DNA from: Alviniconcha marisindica | Taxonomy: Eukaryota; Mollusca; Gastropoda; Provannidae | Direction: 5' to 3' | Length of the DNA: 64,000 nt | Assembly (NCBI GenBank): GCA_018857735.1 | Contig: JABMCL010000316.1 | Span: forward strand, 176,418 to 240,417 | Shown: piece by piece, positions 45,001 through 55,518 of the stretch | Layout of the letters: the number at the start of each line of letters is the position of its first letter | Position numbering within the stretch: position 1 is the first letter of the stretch | Translations under genes and position numbers: made by a program | The notes under the pieces: generated by a model | Told to the model about the DNA's origin: nothing | Database searches by the model: none | What the model saw: the letters and a program-made list of their open reading frames with translations, nothing else

Positions 45001-48000
45001 ACACGGTCTGCACACCCATCACAACCCACTGAGCACACCCATCACAGCACACGGTCTGCACACCCATCACAGCACACGGTCTGCACACCCATCACAACCC
45101 ACTGAGCACACCCATCACAGCACACGGTCTGCACACCCATCACAACCCACTGAGCACACGGTCTGCACACCCATCACAACCCACTGAGCACACCCATCAC
45201 AGCGCACGGTCTGCACACCCATCACAACCCACTGAGCACACGGTCTGCACACCCATCACAACCCACTGAGCACACGGTCTGCACACCCATCACAACCCAC
45301 TGAGAACACGGTCTGCACACCCATCACAACCCACTGAGCACACGGTCTGCACACCCATCACAACACACTGAGCACACGGTCTGCACACCCATCACAACCC
45401 ACTGAGCACACAGTCTGCACACCCATCACAACCCACTGAGTCCATGGTCTGCACACCCATCACAACACACTAAGCACACCCATCACAACCCACTGAGTCC
45501 ATGGTCTGCACCATGTGACTCCACGTTGAAGAGAGGAAGGTGTGGACCTGCAGCCCTTACCGCAAGCAGCGTTGTGTTGGTGACAGTGAAGCAGCCACTG
45601 AGGTTGAGACACAGCAGGTTGTGGCAGCAACGCCCCACATGTTCAAAGGCATCGTCAGACAAAAAGAAGCACCTGCACACACACACAGACCAAGTTTATG
45701 TACAATGTGCAGCCCGCTAGACAACGAATGAACTGAACAGAGTTTCCACTACTAGCGGTCAGGACTACCACTGCCCCAGAACAGCTAGAAATATTACAGT
45801 TACAAACTGTGAACACCTTTTGTTCAAAACAGTCTGGTTAAGTGACCAGGAGACAGTGATGAGACTGAGACAGGAATAAACTTGATGTGAAACGTGACAA
45901 TCAATGCACCGGAGTCCCTACCTGTTGAACTTGACCTTCTTGAGGTGAGAACACTGCTGCAGCACCTTGGACACCCCGTGGTCGGTCAGAAGTGTTGACC
46001 GTCCATCAGACAGAATCAGCGTGTACACGCGGTCGCTTAAGGAGGCCAGCTGAAGCAGCACGGCATCCTTCAAGCGAGGCAGGTTGCGCAGGTCCAAACG
46101 CCTCCACAGGCAGGGGTCCAGCACGGCCGACTGCCACCTCTTGCACACCAAGCTGACGCGCCCGATGCGCGTGGCAACCGGCAGGAAGGACAGGATGTGG
46201 ACCAGCAGCACGCAGGGCAGGTCGTTGATGGTGATCAGCAGCTTGCTGGCAGCAGCTGCAGCGTCGGTTCCTCCCTCACCCACCCTGGCAAGCAGTCTAC
46301 TCCTGTCCTCCCAGGACTGCGACGTGTACAGCAACTGTTTGGTCTTGGGGTAACCTGCAGACCGGCGCAAGCCCAGCAGGGCATTCACTGCATCCGTTTT
46401 CAGACCGTAACTGGGCACCTTTTTCTTCGTGTTTCTAGATTTTCCCAGCCTCTTCAAGTTACTGTCACTGTCAAATGGAGCTGAGCGCTGTAGCTGTTTC
46501 TGGGGAGGAATTCTTGCAGAGCTGACACTGGCCACTGATTGGTCATTGCAACTGTCTGAACTGGAAGTCGTGGCATCAGAGCTGCTCTCGGAGCAACCTG
46601 ACGTGTCCGTTTCATACTCATACTCATAGTCAGTGCTTAATGTTAGTGCCGCATTTTTATGCTCACAACCAGAGCTCAGCGTTAGCTCAGATGACCCCGT
46701 ACTCATGTGCGGTACATCAGTACCACAGTCTGTGCTACAGGGTACATCAGTACCACAGTCTGTGCTACAGCTTGGTGTGGCCGCCCCAAAGTCTTGCCGC
46801 TCTAATATGTGAGTGCCGTGTGAATGGGAAGACGCTAAACTGGTTTTCACAAAGTGTGGCAAGCCTGTGGCTGCGGTGAATTGTGTGAAGTCGGTGCGTA
46901 ACGAGGACTCGGCAGTCTCATCCTTCAGCTCTGCAGCTGAAGTCGCTGAGCTCAGCTCTGAACTCAAATCAGCTGCAAAGCCCGCTCGCTCACTGACGGT
47001 GCTCAGCCCTGGACTTGAAACAGGCGCAGCTGCATTGCCACTGTACACGCTCTTTGGTGCGTGACCTCCTTTGGTGAGGCCGGAGCCTGGCCTGGGCGCA
47101 TCTCCACCGCAACGCACGCTGCCTGGTGTATGCGCACCACCGGATGAAGAACCGGGTTTACCCACACTCCAGCCGGGACCAGAAGTGTGCGCTTCAACTT
47201 TGCCGCTGACGTGGGAGTCCCGGGAGCCACGCCCTGCGCAGAAACCGTCGCTTTCAGTCCCATCTGCCACCGTCTGTTTCTTCAACAGTTTGCCAGCCAC
47301 ACCACTGCCACCACACCCGCTGTTAGTCCCAACTGCTGTCTGTTCCCTCCACTGTTTGACATCCACACCACAGCCAGCACATGTGCTGCCAAACATTTGG
47401 CAACGGTCAGGGGGAGGAGTCAGGGCGCGGCCAGTCACCCTGGCTGCCTGGCCCCTGCTGCTGACAAAAGTGGGCCCTGTTCCGCCACAGCCCTCTGAGT
47501 CATCAGGGCAGGACAGCCGCTGGACACGCTGCATGCTGCGGCCACCTGCTCTCGTCTCGTGGACAGTCCTCTCCACAGGCTTCACACTCTCCGCAACTTG
47601 CACGTCTGGTTTGAACTCAGCGCGGTCACAACCTTCTGAGGCAACGCCATCAACGTAGAAACACTCAGGTTTTACGTGACTTGAAAAACTAGTGGACAAG
47701 GCGTCCATAATGTTCAATGCGTTGCCTAATTTTGACCCTCCGTTGCAGCAATGAGTCCCTACCCTCACACTTCCTGCAACGTCAGGCTGGCAGAATGGCC
47801 GAAGCGAGGAGTCAGACTGCGTGACCGAATCCAAAAGCTCAAAGCGGACATCTCCCACAGACAGACACTTCCTCTTCGGGGGGCAACACGCTGAGTCACG
47901 GTCGGAAGTGGCGGCCAGACCGGGAAGGCTGTTCTCGGACACCGCCAGGGTCGAGACGGATGATGCAATGGTGCAGACCGTCAGGGCAGCACCCGAGCTG

Positions 48001-48206
48001 TTGCCTGGCATGGCCGATAATGAAACAGCACTCTCTGCTGCTTGCCTGATCCTGTTTACTTGGCAAGCCAGGTCACTTGCAGTTGAGCTGTTGCCTGGCA
48101 TGGCCGATAATGAAACAGCACTCTCTCTTGCTTGCCTGATCCTGTTTACTTGGCAAGCCGGGTCACTTGCAGTTGCAGAACCTGCACATTCTGCCATGTC
48201 TGTCAT
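37841..48206 (-). CDS. FBXL17: FBXL17-like F-box/LRR protein, complete six-exon coding region
   Basis: FBXL17 is the substrate receptor of an SCF (SKP1-CUL1) ubiquitin ligase that in vertebrates recognises aberrant BTB dimers (known). Coding exons 48206-45922, 45672-45561, 44375-44244, 40806-40699, 39283-39076 and 38112-37841 join in phase to 3117 nt, i.e. 1038 aa plus TAG. Residues 1-656 are Ser/Gly/Cys-rich, low in complexity and unlike anything I recognise. The F-box is at about 657-706 (INDLPCVLLVHILSFLP, VCKRW). Cysteine-containing LRRs follow, with LDVGQCAKITDEGVCAVAKG, VADHCPKLQYLHLLSCTLTD and LDVAWCSDITDQGIVEIS closely paralleling human FBXL17, including the C-terminal helix EEGYRAAST. 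Human FBXL17 is about 700 aa, so the N-terminus here is much longer. The gene is head-to-head with FER. Confidence 0.92.
38113..38395. repeat. 22-bp array at the FBXL17 last-exon acceptor
   Basis: Unit acaccatgactgcaacaccg plus ac, about 12 copies. On the minus strand each full unit ends gtgttgcag, the same string as the acceptor before 38112. Confidence 0.92.
38396..38752. repeat. About 59-bp repeat, six units
   Basis: Unit ctaacaaactccatgctatg plus ctatgcagtacaggactgaaac and atggacacaccac. Confidence 0.9.
38753..39060. repeat. CA-rich low-complexity sequence with a C tract
   Basis: cacattgcacac-type sequence, a C run at 38967-38985, then (CA)n at 39014-39040. Confidence 0.85.
39076..39283 (-). 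CDS. FBXL17: FBXL17 coding exon 5 (LRRs)
   Basis: 208 nt ending in phase 1: LRQLQVLNISNVSQLSPRVV, CCPALETLAISLNRAVDDQC, HILSHCPKLKCLSCVACSL. It lies between ctgggacag and gtcagtg. A 30-bp array of about 29 units starts roughly 20 nt upstream of the acceptor. Confidence 0.93.
39302..40180. repeat. 30-bp minisatellite, about 29 units
   Basis: Unit cttcagagtgtgactgggcc plus gtcagctctg, with a/t (cagagtg/cagtgtg) and agctct/aggtct/agctcg variants. It starts about 20 nt outside FBXL17 coding exon 5. The local dropout at 39940-39965 looks like sequence error. Confidence 0.95.
40198..40348. repeat. Compound GT microsatellite
   Basis: GT with gcgt/atgt interruptions. Confidence 0.9.
40349..40698. 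other. FBXL17 intron, nothing recognised
   Basis: Unique sequence. Confidence 0.4.
40699..40806 (-). CDS. FBXL17: FBXL17 coding exon 4 (LRR)
   Basis: 108 nt, phase 0: LTNSAVQTVADHCPKLQYLH then LLSCTLTDAGISHLSK, between tgttttcag and gtaaga. A 32-bp CA-rich array begins about 80 nt upstream of the acceptor. Confidence 0.93.
40886..41282. repeat. 32-bp CA-rich minisatellite, about 12 units
   Basis: Unit cacccccaccaccacacaca plus caggcagatata. Confidence 0.93.
41305..41490. repeat. 70-bp repeat, about 2.6 units
   Basis: tttctaactgcaggcttcac plus tggtcaatacttag recur at 41312, 41382 and 41452. Confidence 0.9.
41600..43602. repeat. 39-bp minisatellite, about 51 units, 2 kb
   Basis: Unit acatcactgacacggccaca plus cagtctggccttgttgatg. 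The gatgac/catgcc and cacgg/catgg alternatives alternate regularly in the middle (78-bp higher-order unit). Scattered one- and two-base losses (for example 41970-42150) suggest consensus errors. Confidence 0.95.
43603..44030. repeat. Two short tandem duplications with C tracts
   Basis: About 48 bp doubled at 43615-43710 (ctgatacaggtgatggaaac), then about 95 bp doubled at 43870-44030 (cactgcccacagcctggggc), each copy ending in a C run. Confidence 0.85.
44055..44268. repeat. 29-bp array made of the FBXL17 exon-3 end and its donor
   Basis: On the minus strand the unit is GGATCAGTGCGGCAAGGTCA plus GTGTCAGGT, seven copies including the exonic one. Each copy carries CGGCAAG|GTCAGTG; distal copies have CAGCAAG. 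Confidence 0.93.
44244..44375 (-). CDS. FBXL17: FBXL17 coding exon 3 (LRR)
   Basis: 132 nt, phase 0 at both ends: ISEGCPQLQDLDVGQCAKIT then DEGVCAVAKGCPHLTHLRL, ending DQCGK at the donor gtcagtg. Both edges are embedded in tandem arrays whose units include the splice sites (see findings). Confidence 0.92.
44376..44860. repeat. About 40-bp array at the FBXL17 exon-3 acceptor
   Basis: Plus-strand unit catcacactgggttacaaca plus catggtctgcacatccaac. The minus strand has GGATGTGCAG in each unit, identical to the real acceptor before 44375. It decays beyond 44700. Confidence 0.9.
44925..45515. repeat. 34-43-bp minisatellite
   Basis: Unit acacccatcacaacccactg plus agcacacggtctgc, with an optional cacccatcacagcacac insert. 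It ends about 45 nt beyond the donor of FBXL17 coding exon 2. Confidence 0.92.
45561..45672 (-). CDS. FBXL17: FBXL17 coding exon 2 (LRR)
   Basis: 112 nt; G completes Arg, then CFFLSDDAFEHVGRCCHNLL and CLNLSGCFTVTNTTLLA. It lies between gtgtgtgcag and gtaagg. The LSD…CxxLLxLNLSGC pattern is the CC-type LRR. Confidence 0.92.
45922..48206 (-). CDS. FBXL17: FBXL17 first coding exon: long N-terminus and F-box
   Basis: 2285 nt, ATG at 48206, ending in phase 2 at GTAGGG. The leader acceptor (ttttttacag) lies just above 48217, only 11 nt before the ATG, so this is the second transcribed exon. Residues 4-60 contain a tandem pair of 30-residue units. Residues 657-762 hold the F-box and the first LRR elements, ending KKVKFNR. 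The frame is a single uninterrupted ORF with balanced, non-repetitive codons, unlike the repeat-derived frames nearby. Confidence 0.92.
47995..48174. repeat. 90-bp coding tandem duplication in FBXL17
   Basis: Two copies of a 90-bp unit (gagctgttgcctggcatggc …) encode adjacent 30-residue blocks containing CQVNRIRQA and ESAVSLSAMPGNSS near the N-terminus. It is in frame and nearly identical, so recent. Confidence 0.9.
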
Positions 48207-48217
48207 TTAGTGTCAAC

Positions 48218-48900
48218 CTGTAAAAAAGTTAAATTATTTAAAATTGTTTGCTTGTTTTTTGTTGTTGTTGTTGTTGTTGTCTTTAAAAAAAAAAATCAGT
48301 CATGGATGGATGTGCTACAATCACACATTATAATCACACAAGGAAGAAACTTGAGATCCAGCTGTTGGCCTGGCTGTGGATGATGAAGTAGTCTTGTGGC
48401 AGAGGAGGCTGTGGTTCAATCTGTCATCACTAAGCACTGTGTCTATTTGCTGACCTGTAAAAAAGTGTAAGCTTCATGAAGTGTATCCAAGCTGCATGTT
48501 ACTGTTACACAGTGTTACTGTTAGCCCTCCAGCAGCTCTAGGCCAGCGTGTCACTTTGTCCGTGCCTGACTCCTTCATTCAGCTTCACTTCATCAGTCAA
48601 CAAAAAGCAGGAAAAGAAACATTCAACTTAAATTTGTTCATCTTCTTATTAAGTGACCAGCTTCATCTTTCTGAAGACTATGTCACCATACAGAGTACAC
48701 TCAGATGGGGTTGGGGGGGGGGGGGGGTGAATCATGTGGTACATTTGGACAGTCAGGACTGGAACTGTAGAAGGACTCAAGGGTGGGTCAGGGTGGGAGC
48801 TGAGGACATGCTATCCTCATCCAGGCTGTTCCAGTCAACTGTGGTGCATGGGAAGTTGGAGCACTTTCTAAGTTTTTGTAATCTGCTCTGCAGCAGGGCA
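48218..48900. other. FBXL17 5'UTR intron, nothing recognised
   Basis: Contains a (TTG)n tract at 48260-48280 and a G run near 48713-48727. The cctgtaaaaaagt motif recurs at 48217 and 48453. Confidence 0.45.
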
Positions 48901-49500
48901 TGGGATAATAATAATAATAATTTTCTTATTTTTAAAGCACAAAATCTTGTCCCTAGCTATTTCATTTCTAAACGCACACACATGCACACACATATACACA
49001 GAGGCACCCACCCACACAAGCATTCTGACTATACAAAGCTAAATATACACAACTCAAAACTGGCAGCAAATGCCCAGGAGACCTGGAACCGATGAAGACA
49101 TCAGCATGGGACAGAAAACTTGGCAGGTCTACAAATGTACAATTTTAGGAAAAGAAATGTTTTGAGATTAGATCTGAATGAGCCCAGAGCTCTGGGTTTC
49201 TGTTGGAGAGGAAGGGGAAGGTCATTCCATGTTCATCATGTTGATGGACTGAAAATAGAAAAGGCACGGGAACCAACAGTGGAGAGTCTGGTGTGAGGAA
49301 TCTGGAGGCTGAGAGTATCAGAAGCGGAGTCGAGAGTATGGGAGGGTGCGTAAAGTTGAAGACAGTCACAGAGATAAGACAGAGCAGAGCCTGTGATACA
49401 TTTATAGCAGAGTGTGTTTATCTTGTACTGAATTCTTTGTTGGATTGGAAGCCAATGGAGAAATTTAAACAGAGGTGTGATGTGGTCAGTTTTACTATCT
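48901..49500 (-). mobile_element. Fossil non-LTR retrotransposon 3' end (RT C-terminus)
   Basis: Minus-strand pieces read LHWLPIQ-like near 49455, then DTLSLQIPHTRLSTVGSRAF and WNDLPLPLQQKPRALGSFRS with LKTFLFPK near 49160. The 3'UTR runs left to an (ATT)n tail at 48906-48921. The frame is broken. It is the same domain end as the copies at 10986-12507 and 61550-62062, but a different family. Confidence 0.65.
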
Positions 49501-50210
49501 TTTTCCCCCAGTATGAGGTGACTGAGACTAGTGTCGTAGTGAGTGTGAGAGAGGATGGGTCGTTGGTAGAAGCATCAACTATCACTGATATTTATCATAC
49601 TATGAACTATCACTAGTTTGATGGTCTTCTGCCTGTAGTTTGCCATGCAAAGTACTGTTACTTACAAGTTAGTGTTAGTCTGTTAGTGTTACACAACTTA
49701 CAGTGTTAGTTGATAATGATATGTGCTGTTGATGGCATTCTGACCATGGTGGTACTTGTAGAACTAGAAGTTTGCAAAATCATACTCATACTAAGACCTC
49801 ATGAAATCATGTGGAACAAAAAACGAAAACATAACATCGACATCCTTCTCGCCGGTCCGGACATTGTTTTGTTACTGTTGTTATCTCCCTTCTCGATAAA
49901 TTTCACGAAGCTGAAAACGATGTTCAGAGACTCCCCATCTGTCAGCTAAATCGTTTCATCGACACGCCAGGGTTATGGTATGTCTAAGCCCATTTTACCA
50001 ACATTTAAAACAGCAGATCGTCAGCGCGGCAATCACTGGAAAAGGATTACTGCAAGTTAGGGAGGTACATCGCAGGTTTGGATTAGATTTCATATTATAC
50101 ACACACACACACACACAACGATGGCCTTCACATAACCTTGATGTTATAAGCATGTTATAGCCTGCATCGTAACAGTACAAGGCCATCCGAACACAAGGTG
50201 ATACTTACAA
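49501..50210. other. FBXL17 5' intron, nothing recognised
   Basis: Unique sequence with a (CA)n tract at 50100-50120. Confidence 0.4.
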
Positions 50211-50218
50211 TAATTTAG

Positions 50219-50330
50219 CAAAAAGGAGCAAACTTTACCCCCAAGGCGTCTGCTCACAAAATCAATTTCGTCTTCTGTTTGCGTTCTTCGTCATCCCCTT
50301 GGAAAATACACAGAAATGGGTGACGTAGTA
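50219..50330 (-). other. FBXL17: Probable FBXL17 non-coding first exon
   Basis: A near-perfect donor, ATT|GTAAGTAT, is read on the minus strand with the exon ending at 50219. It fits the acceptor at 48218/48217 just before the FBXL17 ATG. The 5' limit is nominal; no TSS can be seen. Confidence 0.5.
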
Positions 50331-50400
50331 CACACGCTACAAAGCGGAAGTTTAGGAAATTCTGCTTTGGCATGGAGAGAATGAAGGAAGTCTGAGATCT
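50280..50400. promoter_or_regulatory. Probable bidirectional FBXL17/FER promoter
   Basis: It lies between two divergent non-coding first exons. It contains a CRE-like TGACGTAG at 50321 and an ETS-like GCGGAAGT at 50344, is richer in CpG than its surroundings, and has no evident TATA box. Promoter function is inferred from position and motifs. Confidence 0.45.
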
Positions 50401-50455
50401 GATGTTCTTATCGTCATGATATTGGCGATATATCTCCAGCCGATGCTTTGAACAT
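50400..50455 (+). other. FER: Probable FER non-coding first exon
   Basis: It ends at the consensus donor GAACAT|gtaagtg (gt at 50456). The matching acceptor tattttttcag is at 55272, 24 nt before the FER ATG. The 5' limit is nominal. Confidence 0.45.
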
Positions 50456-50953
50456 GTAAGTGTTTCTGTTTGCTTTTTCTTGATCAGGTGAAAGAGGGTT
50501 TCATAGGGCTTCAGTGTAACTGCCGAAACGGCACCCTATGCTGTCAAAGATCGGGGTCATTTGTTGGAAAGAAACTGCTCAAATCCGTGTGGATGATCAG
50601 CCCGTTTTGCAAACAAGTTGATACGACCCGTTAGGATACGACCTGTTTATCGCCTTGTTAGGATTTGGGAACAATTAGGTAAACACATGTGCCAAATCTG
50701 GCAGAAATGGCAACGGCCACGCCCAAAACCCAGCTGACTGAATCTTGATGACACTATTGACACCAACAGTGGTGTTGTTGTTGACTTTTACTAGTTCTAG
50801 TTTTACTTGAGAGTTCGACATGAGATTTTGTGCTTGTACATGACCAAAACTAGTAGCAGTGCTACTAGTACTGGTACATTATTATTAATAATGCAATGGA
50901 ATAACCTCTGATGAAAGGCCATCCTCACGACAGACCAACCCAATTTTAACTGT

Positions 50954-51670
50954 TTAAAAGCCCGTTCTTCACTGGGCGCACTGTTTGTTCACCGAACATA
51001 CTTCAGGCAGTCCAGTGAACTATAATTTGTTTCTTAACTGAACTTTCAGTTTACTGAACATGGTTTGGACAGTTCAACAAACTATACTTCATTCTTAACT
51101 GGCTTGTAATGAGATGCAAGCTTCGGCCCAGACTTGCGGCAGAAGTGCAACAGAAAGCATGATCCAAAATGTAGGCAAATGTAAAAGTCAAGTCAATATA
51201 CTTTAATCGTCCCTCACAGGGTAATGCAGCCAACTACTATATCATTCTGGGTCGCAGAGACAAGGCTGCGCCTCCCACAAGTCAACAAATAGGTCAGTTC
51301 CCTCTGAAGCGAATGAAGTCTTGACACTGTCACTGTCAGTGTCATCCATTTCTTGACAGTGTCATCTATTTCTCTTTCTTCCTCATTAACAGGAGGGCTC
51401 TCTTTGTTCTCAACCAATCAGATTCAGAGGCAAGATTCACTGAACTGGGCAAATATTCCCAGAACATGTTGAGTGAAGCTTTTTGGACCCCAAATATATC
51501 TTCGTCACAGTTCAAGGAATACCCTGAACTAGGTTTGCGAAGCAAGAGTTTGCCCTGTTAATGTTATAGTGTTAAAAACCAACTATGTTTGCTTAACTTT
51601 TGTTAGGTTCAACAAATACACCAAACTATGTTCACCAAGCAAAATTTTGCCCAGGTAAGAATGGGCTTAA
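50954..51670. mobile_element. TTAA-flanked MITE, copy 1 of a second family
   Basis: TTAA at 50954-50957 and 51667-51670. Terminal inverted repeats are built on agcccgttcttcactgggcg and (inverted) agcccattcttacctgggca, followed by GTTCACCGAACATAC-type sequence. It shares internal blocks such as catcattctgggtcgcagag-like sequence with the copy at 57846-58454. No ORF. Confidence 0.7.
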
Positions 51671-52110
51671 GACCACTTCTCTGATTTTTTTTCTTGATTT
51701 TTTTCCAGGTTTCCTTGGTCATATAATTTGTAAATCAACCCTCACTAAAACCACATGATTTAATTTGTGGTTCTCATATGAGTCATAATAATTTTAAGAA
51801 AATAAGACCCAAAAAAATCAATAAAAAAATCAACAACACACACACACACACATAATGACATACACACACTTCATATATTTTTATATAAATTCCATACATG
51901 TACAGCATGCTCTGTGTTATGACTTATACAAGTTATAGAAATTATACTAAAATAACTAGATTTAACATAATTAGCTCAAAGCCAACAAACCAAGGGCAAT
52001 GGTGACTGCTGAGGTCTGAAAGCTAACTAAACTTTGTTAAACAGCCAGATCAAGTATGCAAACAGATGAGGAAACTGGGTTCCGAGGAAGAGAAAGCTGT
52101 GCTGATCTTA
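51671..52110. other. FER intron, nothing recognised
   Basis: AT-rich, with a (CA)n tract at 51837-51852. Confidence 0.4.
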
Positions 52111-52119
52111 AGTGAATCA

Positions 52120-54395
52120 AGGGGTCCCCAGACATGCAGTCTCTCCTTGTCCTACATAAAACATTGCAAACTGCAAAAACTCTCCTTGTCCTACATAAAA
52201 CATTGCAAACTGCAAAACTGTTCCCTCCTTGTCCTACATAAAACATTGCAAACTGCAAGACTTTCCTTTTCCTACATAAAACATTGCAAACTGCAAGACT
52301 TTCCTTTTCCTACATAAAACACTACAAACTCTAAAGACTTTCCTCTCCTTGTCCTACATAAATGATACAACAGAACTACAAAGACTTTCCAGTTTCCTTC
52401 CCTTGTCCTACATGAAACACTACAAACTGTAAAGACTTTCTCTCCTTGTCCTACATGAAACACTACAAACTGTAAAGACTTTCTCTCCTTGTCCTACATG
52501 AAACACTACAAACTGTAAAGACTTTCTCTCCTTGTCCTACATGAAACACTACAAACTGTAAAGACTTTCTCTCCTTGTCCTACATGAAACACTACAAACT
52601 GTAAAGACTTTCTCTCCTTGTCCTACATGAAACACTACAAACTGTAAAGACTTTCTCTCCTTGTCCTACATGAAACACTACAAACTGTAAAGACTTTCTC
52701 TCCTTGTCCTACATGAAACACTACAAACTGTAAAGACTTTCTCTCCTTGTCCTACATGAAAACACTACAAACTGTAAAGACTTTCTCTCCTTGTCCTACA
52801 TGAAACACTACAAACTGTAAAGACTTTCTCTCCTTGTCCTACATGAAACACTACAAACTGTAAAGACTTTCTCTCCTTGTCCTACATGAAACACTACAAA
52901 CTGTAAAGACTTTCTCTCCTTGTCCTACATGAAACACTACAAACTGTAATTGTAAAGACTTTCCTCTCCTTGTCCTACATGAAACACTACAAACTGTAAA
53001 GACTTTCTCTCCTTGTCCTACATGAAACACTACAAACTGTAAAGACTTTCTCTCCTTGTCCTACATGAAACACTACAAACTGTAAAGACTTTCTCTCCTT
53101 GTCCTACATGAAACACTACAAACTGTAAAGACTTTCCTCTCCTTGTCCTACATGAAACACTACAAACTGTAAAGACTTTCTCTCCTTGTCCTACATGAAA
53201 CACTACAAACTGTAAAGACTTTCTCTCCTTGTCCTACATGAAACACTACAAACTGTAATTGTAAAGACTTTCTCTCCTTGTCCTACATGAAACACTACAA
53301 ACTGTAAAGACTTTCCTCTCCTTGTCCTACATGAAACACTACAAACTGTAAAGACTTTCTCTCCTTGTCCTACATGAAACACTACAAACTGTAAAGACTT
53401 TCTCTCCTTGTCCTACATGAAACACTACAAACTGTAAAGACTTTCTCTCCTTGTCCTACATGAAACACTACAAACTGTAATTGTAAAGACTTTCCTCTCC
53501 TTGTCCTACATGAAACACTACAAACTGTAATTGTAAAGACTTTCTTTCCTTGTCCTACATGAAACACTACAAACTGTAAAGACTTTCTCTCCTTGTCCTA
53601 CATGAAACACTACAAACTGTAAAGACTTTCTCTCCTTGTCCTACATGAAACACTACAAACTGTAAAGACTTTCCTCTCCTTGTCCTACATGAAACACTAC
53701 AAACTGTAAAGACTTTCTCTCCTTGTCCTACAGAAAACACTACAAACTGTAAAGACTTTATCTCCTTGTCCTACATGAAACACTACAAACTGTAAAGACT
53801 TTCTCTCCTTGTCCTACATGAAACACTACAAACTGTAAAGACTTTCTCTCCTTGTCCTACATAAAACACTACAAACTGTAAAGACTTTCTCTCCTTGTCC
53901 TACATGAAACACTACAAACTGTAAAGACTTTCTCTCCTTGTCCTACATGAAACACCACAAACTGTAAAGACTTTCTCTCCTTGTCCTACATGAAACACTA
54001 CAAACTGCAAACATTTCCTCACCTTGCCTTGCACAAAACTCTACAAACTACAAAGAATCCTCTCCATGTTATACACGCTAAAAATAAAGTGCAGTGAACT
54101 GCAGAGACTCCGCTACATAAAATGCTATGAAGTGTGGACTGTAAAGACTCCTCTCTTTGTCCTACATAAAAGTAAAACACTATGAAGTGTGGATTGCAAA
54201 GACTCCTCTCTTTGTCCTACATAAAACCCTATAAAGTGTGGATTGCAAAGACTCCTCTCTTTGTCCTACATAAAACGCTACGAAGTGTGGACTGCAAAGA
54301 CTCCTCTCTTTGTCCTACATAAAACGTTACAAAGTGTGGACTGCAAAGACTCGTCTTTGTCCTACATAAAACACTGTGATCTGCAAAGACTGGAG
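52120..54395. repeat. 42-bp array with diverged flanks, about 2.3 kb
   Basis: Core unit tctccttgtcctacatgaaa plus cactacaaactgtaaagacttt, about 38 units at 52400-54020. The left flank has 35-45-bp relatives (acattgcaaactgcaaaac); the right flank has 49-bp relatives (ctacgaagtgtggactgcaa). The homogeneous centre and diverged edges fit unequal-exchange homogenisation. It lies in FER intron 1. Confidence 0.95.
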
Positions 54396-55272
54396 ACAGT
54401 CCATTGACACTCCATTGTCCTATAGATCTGTACATAAAAACACTTTGAATGGCAAAGACCGGAGTCTCCCTGTTGATGCTCATGTCACATGACACTATTT
54501 AGATCTAGATATTTATGAGTTGGGGGCAAATTTCCCAATGATAAAAACCCCAGCAATTATTGGTTTAGCAGTTTAAACCCTGATAAAATGACAATAAAAC
54601 TGAATTAATTTATTGTGCAGATGTGAAATGAACTAGGTGTTGTTGTTTTGTTTTTTGGATTGATCAAGCAAATTCAAGGACAGCAGTGTGAATAATCTTG
54701 TTTTAAAATACTGTATCCTGCAAGTATTCTTCACCTGGAGAATCTTTTTAAATTATCAGCTTTCATCAGGCTACTTTTGTTTGTTTGTTTTTTGTATGGG
54801 ATTGACTCACTGAGAATGAGAGTCCATTTAAACTGACTTCCAGGACTGAGGTGTGATGCATCATGAGGCGACTTTAGTTAAAAAAAGAAAAAAAGTTATA
54901 TATTAAAAAAACTATTCACATTGACAGTCTCTTTAAGTTTAATCCATGTGCAGGTCTCCAGTGTGGTGAAGGGGGATACTTTGTATTTTCTGTTTTTTCA
55001 AGGGATGGAGAGTCCCTTTAATCCATTTGCAGGTCTGCTGTGTTAAAACTTCAATGCCTGAAGACCCTGTACTTTGGCTGTTCACATGGGGTGGAGTCTC
55101 TTTAATCCATTCGCGGATTTGTGGTAATAACAGATAAAATAGTAATGAATGTTAGTCATGTATAATGTGTAAATAAATAGTATTGAATATTAGTGATATA
55201 TATAAATTATAATATGGAGATTGCAAGCTTGTGCCAGTGATATGCATTCAAGAGGCCACTTTATTTTTTCAG
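54396..55272. other. FER intron 1 end, weak 70-80-bp repeats
   Basis: Three diverged modules with agtc(t/c)ctttaatccattt and gcaggtct at 54920-55125. Otherwise unique and AT-rich. Confidence 0.5.
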
Positions 55273-55296
55273 AAATCGTTGAGGCGTTAACTTAAG

Positions 55297-55518
55297 ATGG
55301 GGTTTGGAGCAGACCTACAGGGGCGTGTGTCCCACGAGGCCTTGCTGAAGGTGCAGGATGCGGAGATCAAGCTGCTGGAGATGATGAAGCGCTTTGTGTC
55401 GGCGCGGGTGGAAGCTGACAAACAGTACACGGCCAGCCTCACCAAGATGATGGCGCATGCCACCAAGGGAGACAACTCAGACTTGATGGAATTTCAAGAC
55501 TGTTGCAGCATCTTTAGG
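55297..55518 (+). CDS. FER: FER coding exon 1 (F-BAR start)
   Basis: 222 nt, ATG at 55297, preceded by 24 nt of 5'UTR after a tattttttcag acceptor. It encodes 74 residues from MGFGADLQGRVSHEALLKVQ to EFQDCCSIFR, donor GTGAGA. The last 21 exonic bases and the donor form unit 1 of a six-copy 35-bp array. Confidence 0.92.

Noticed and set aside
46084..47658. Plus-strand frames of 89-195 codons
   Set aside because: Shadows of the FBXL17 first coding exon on the minus strand.
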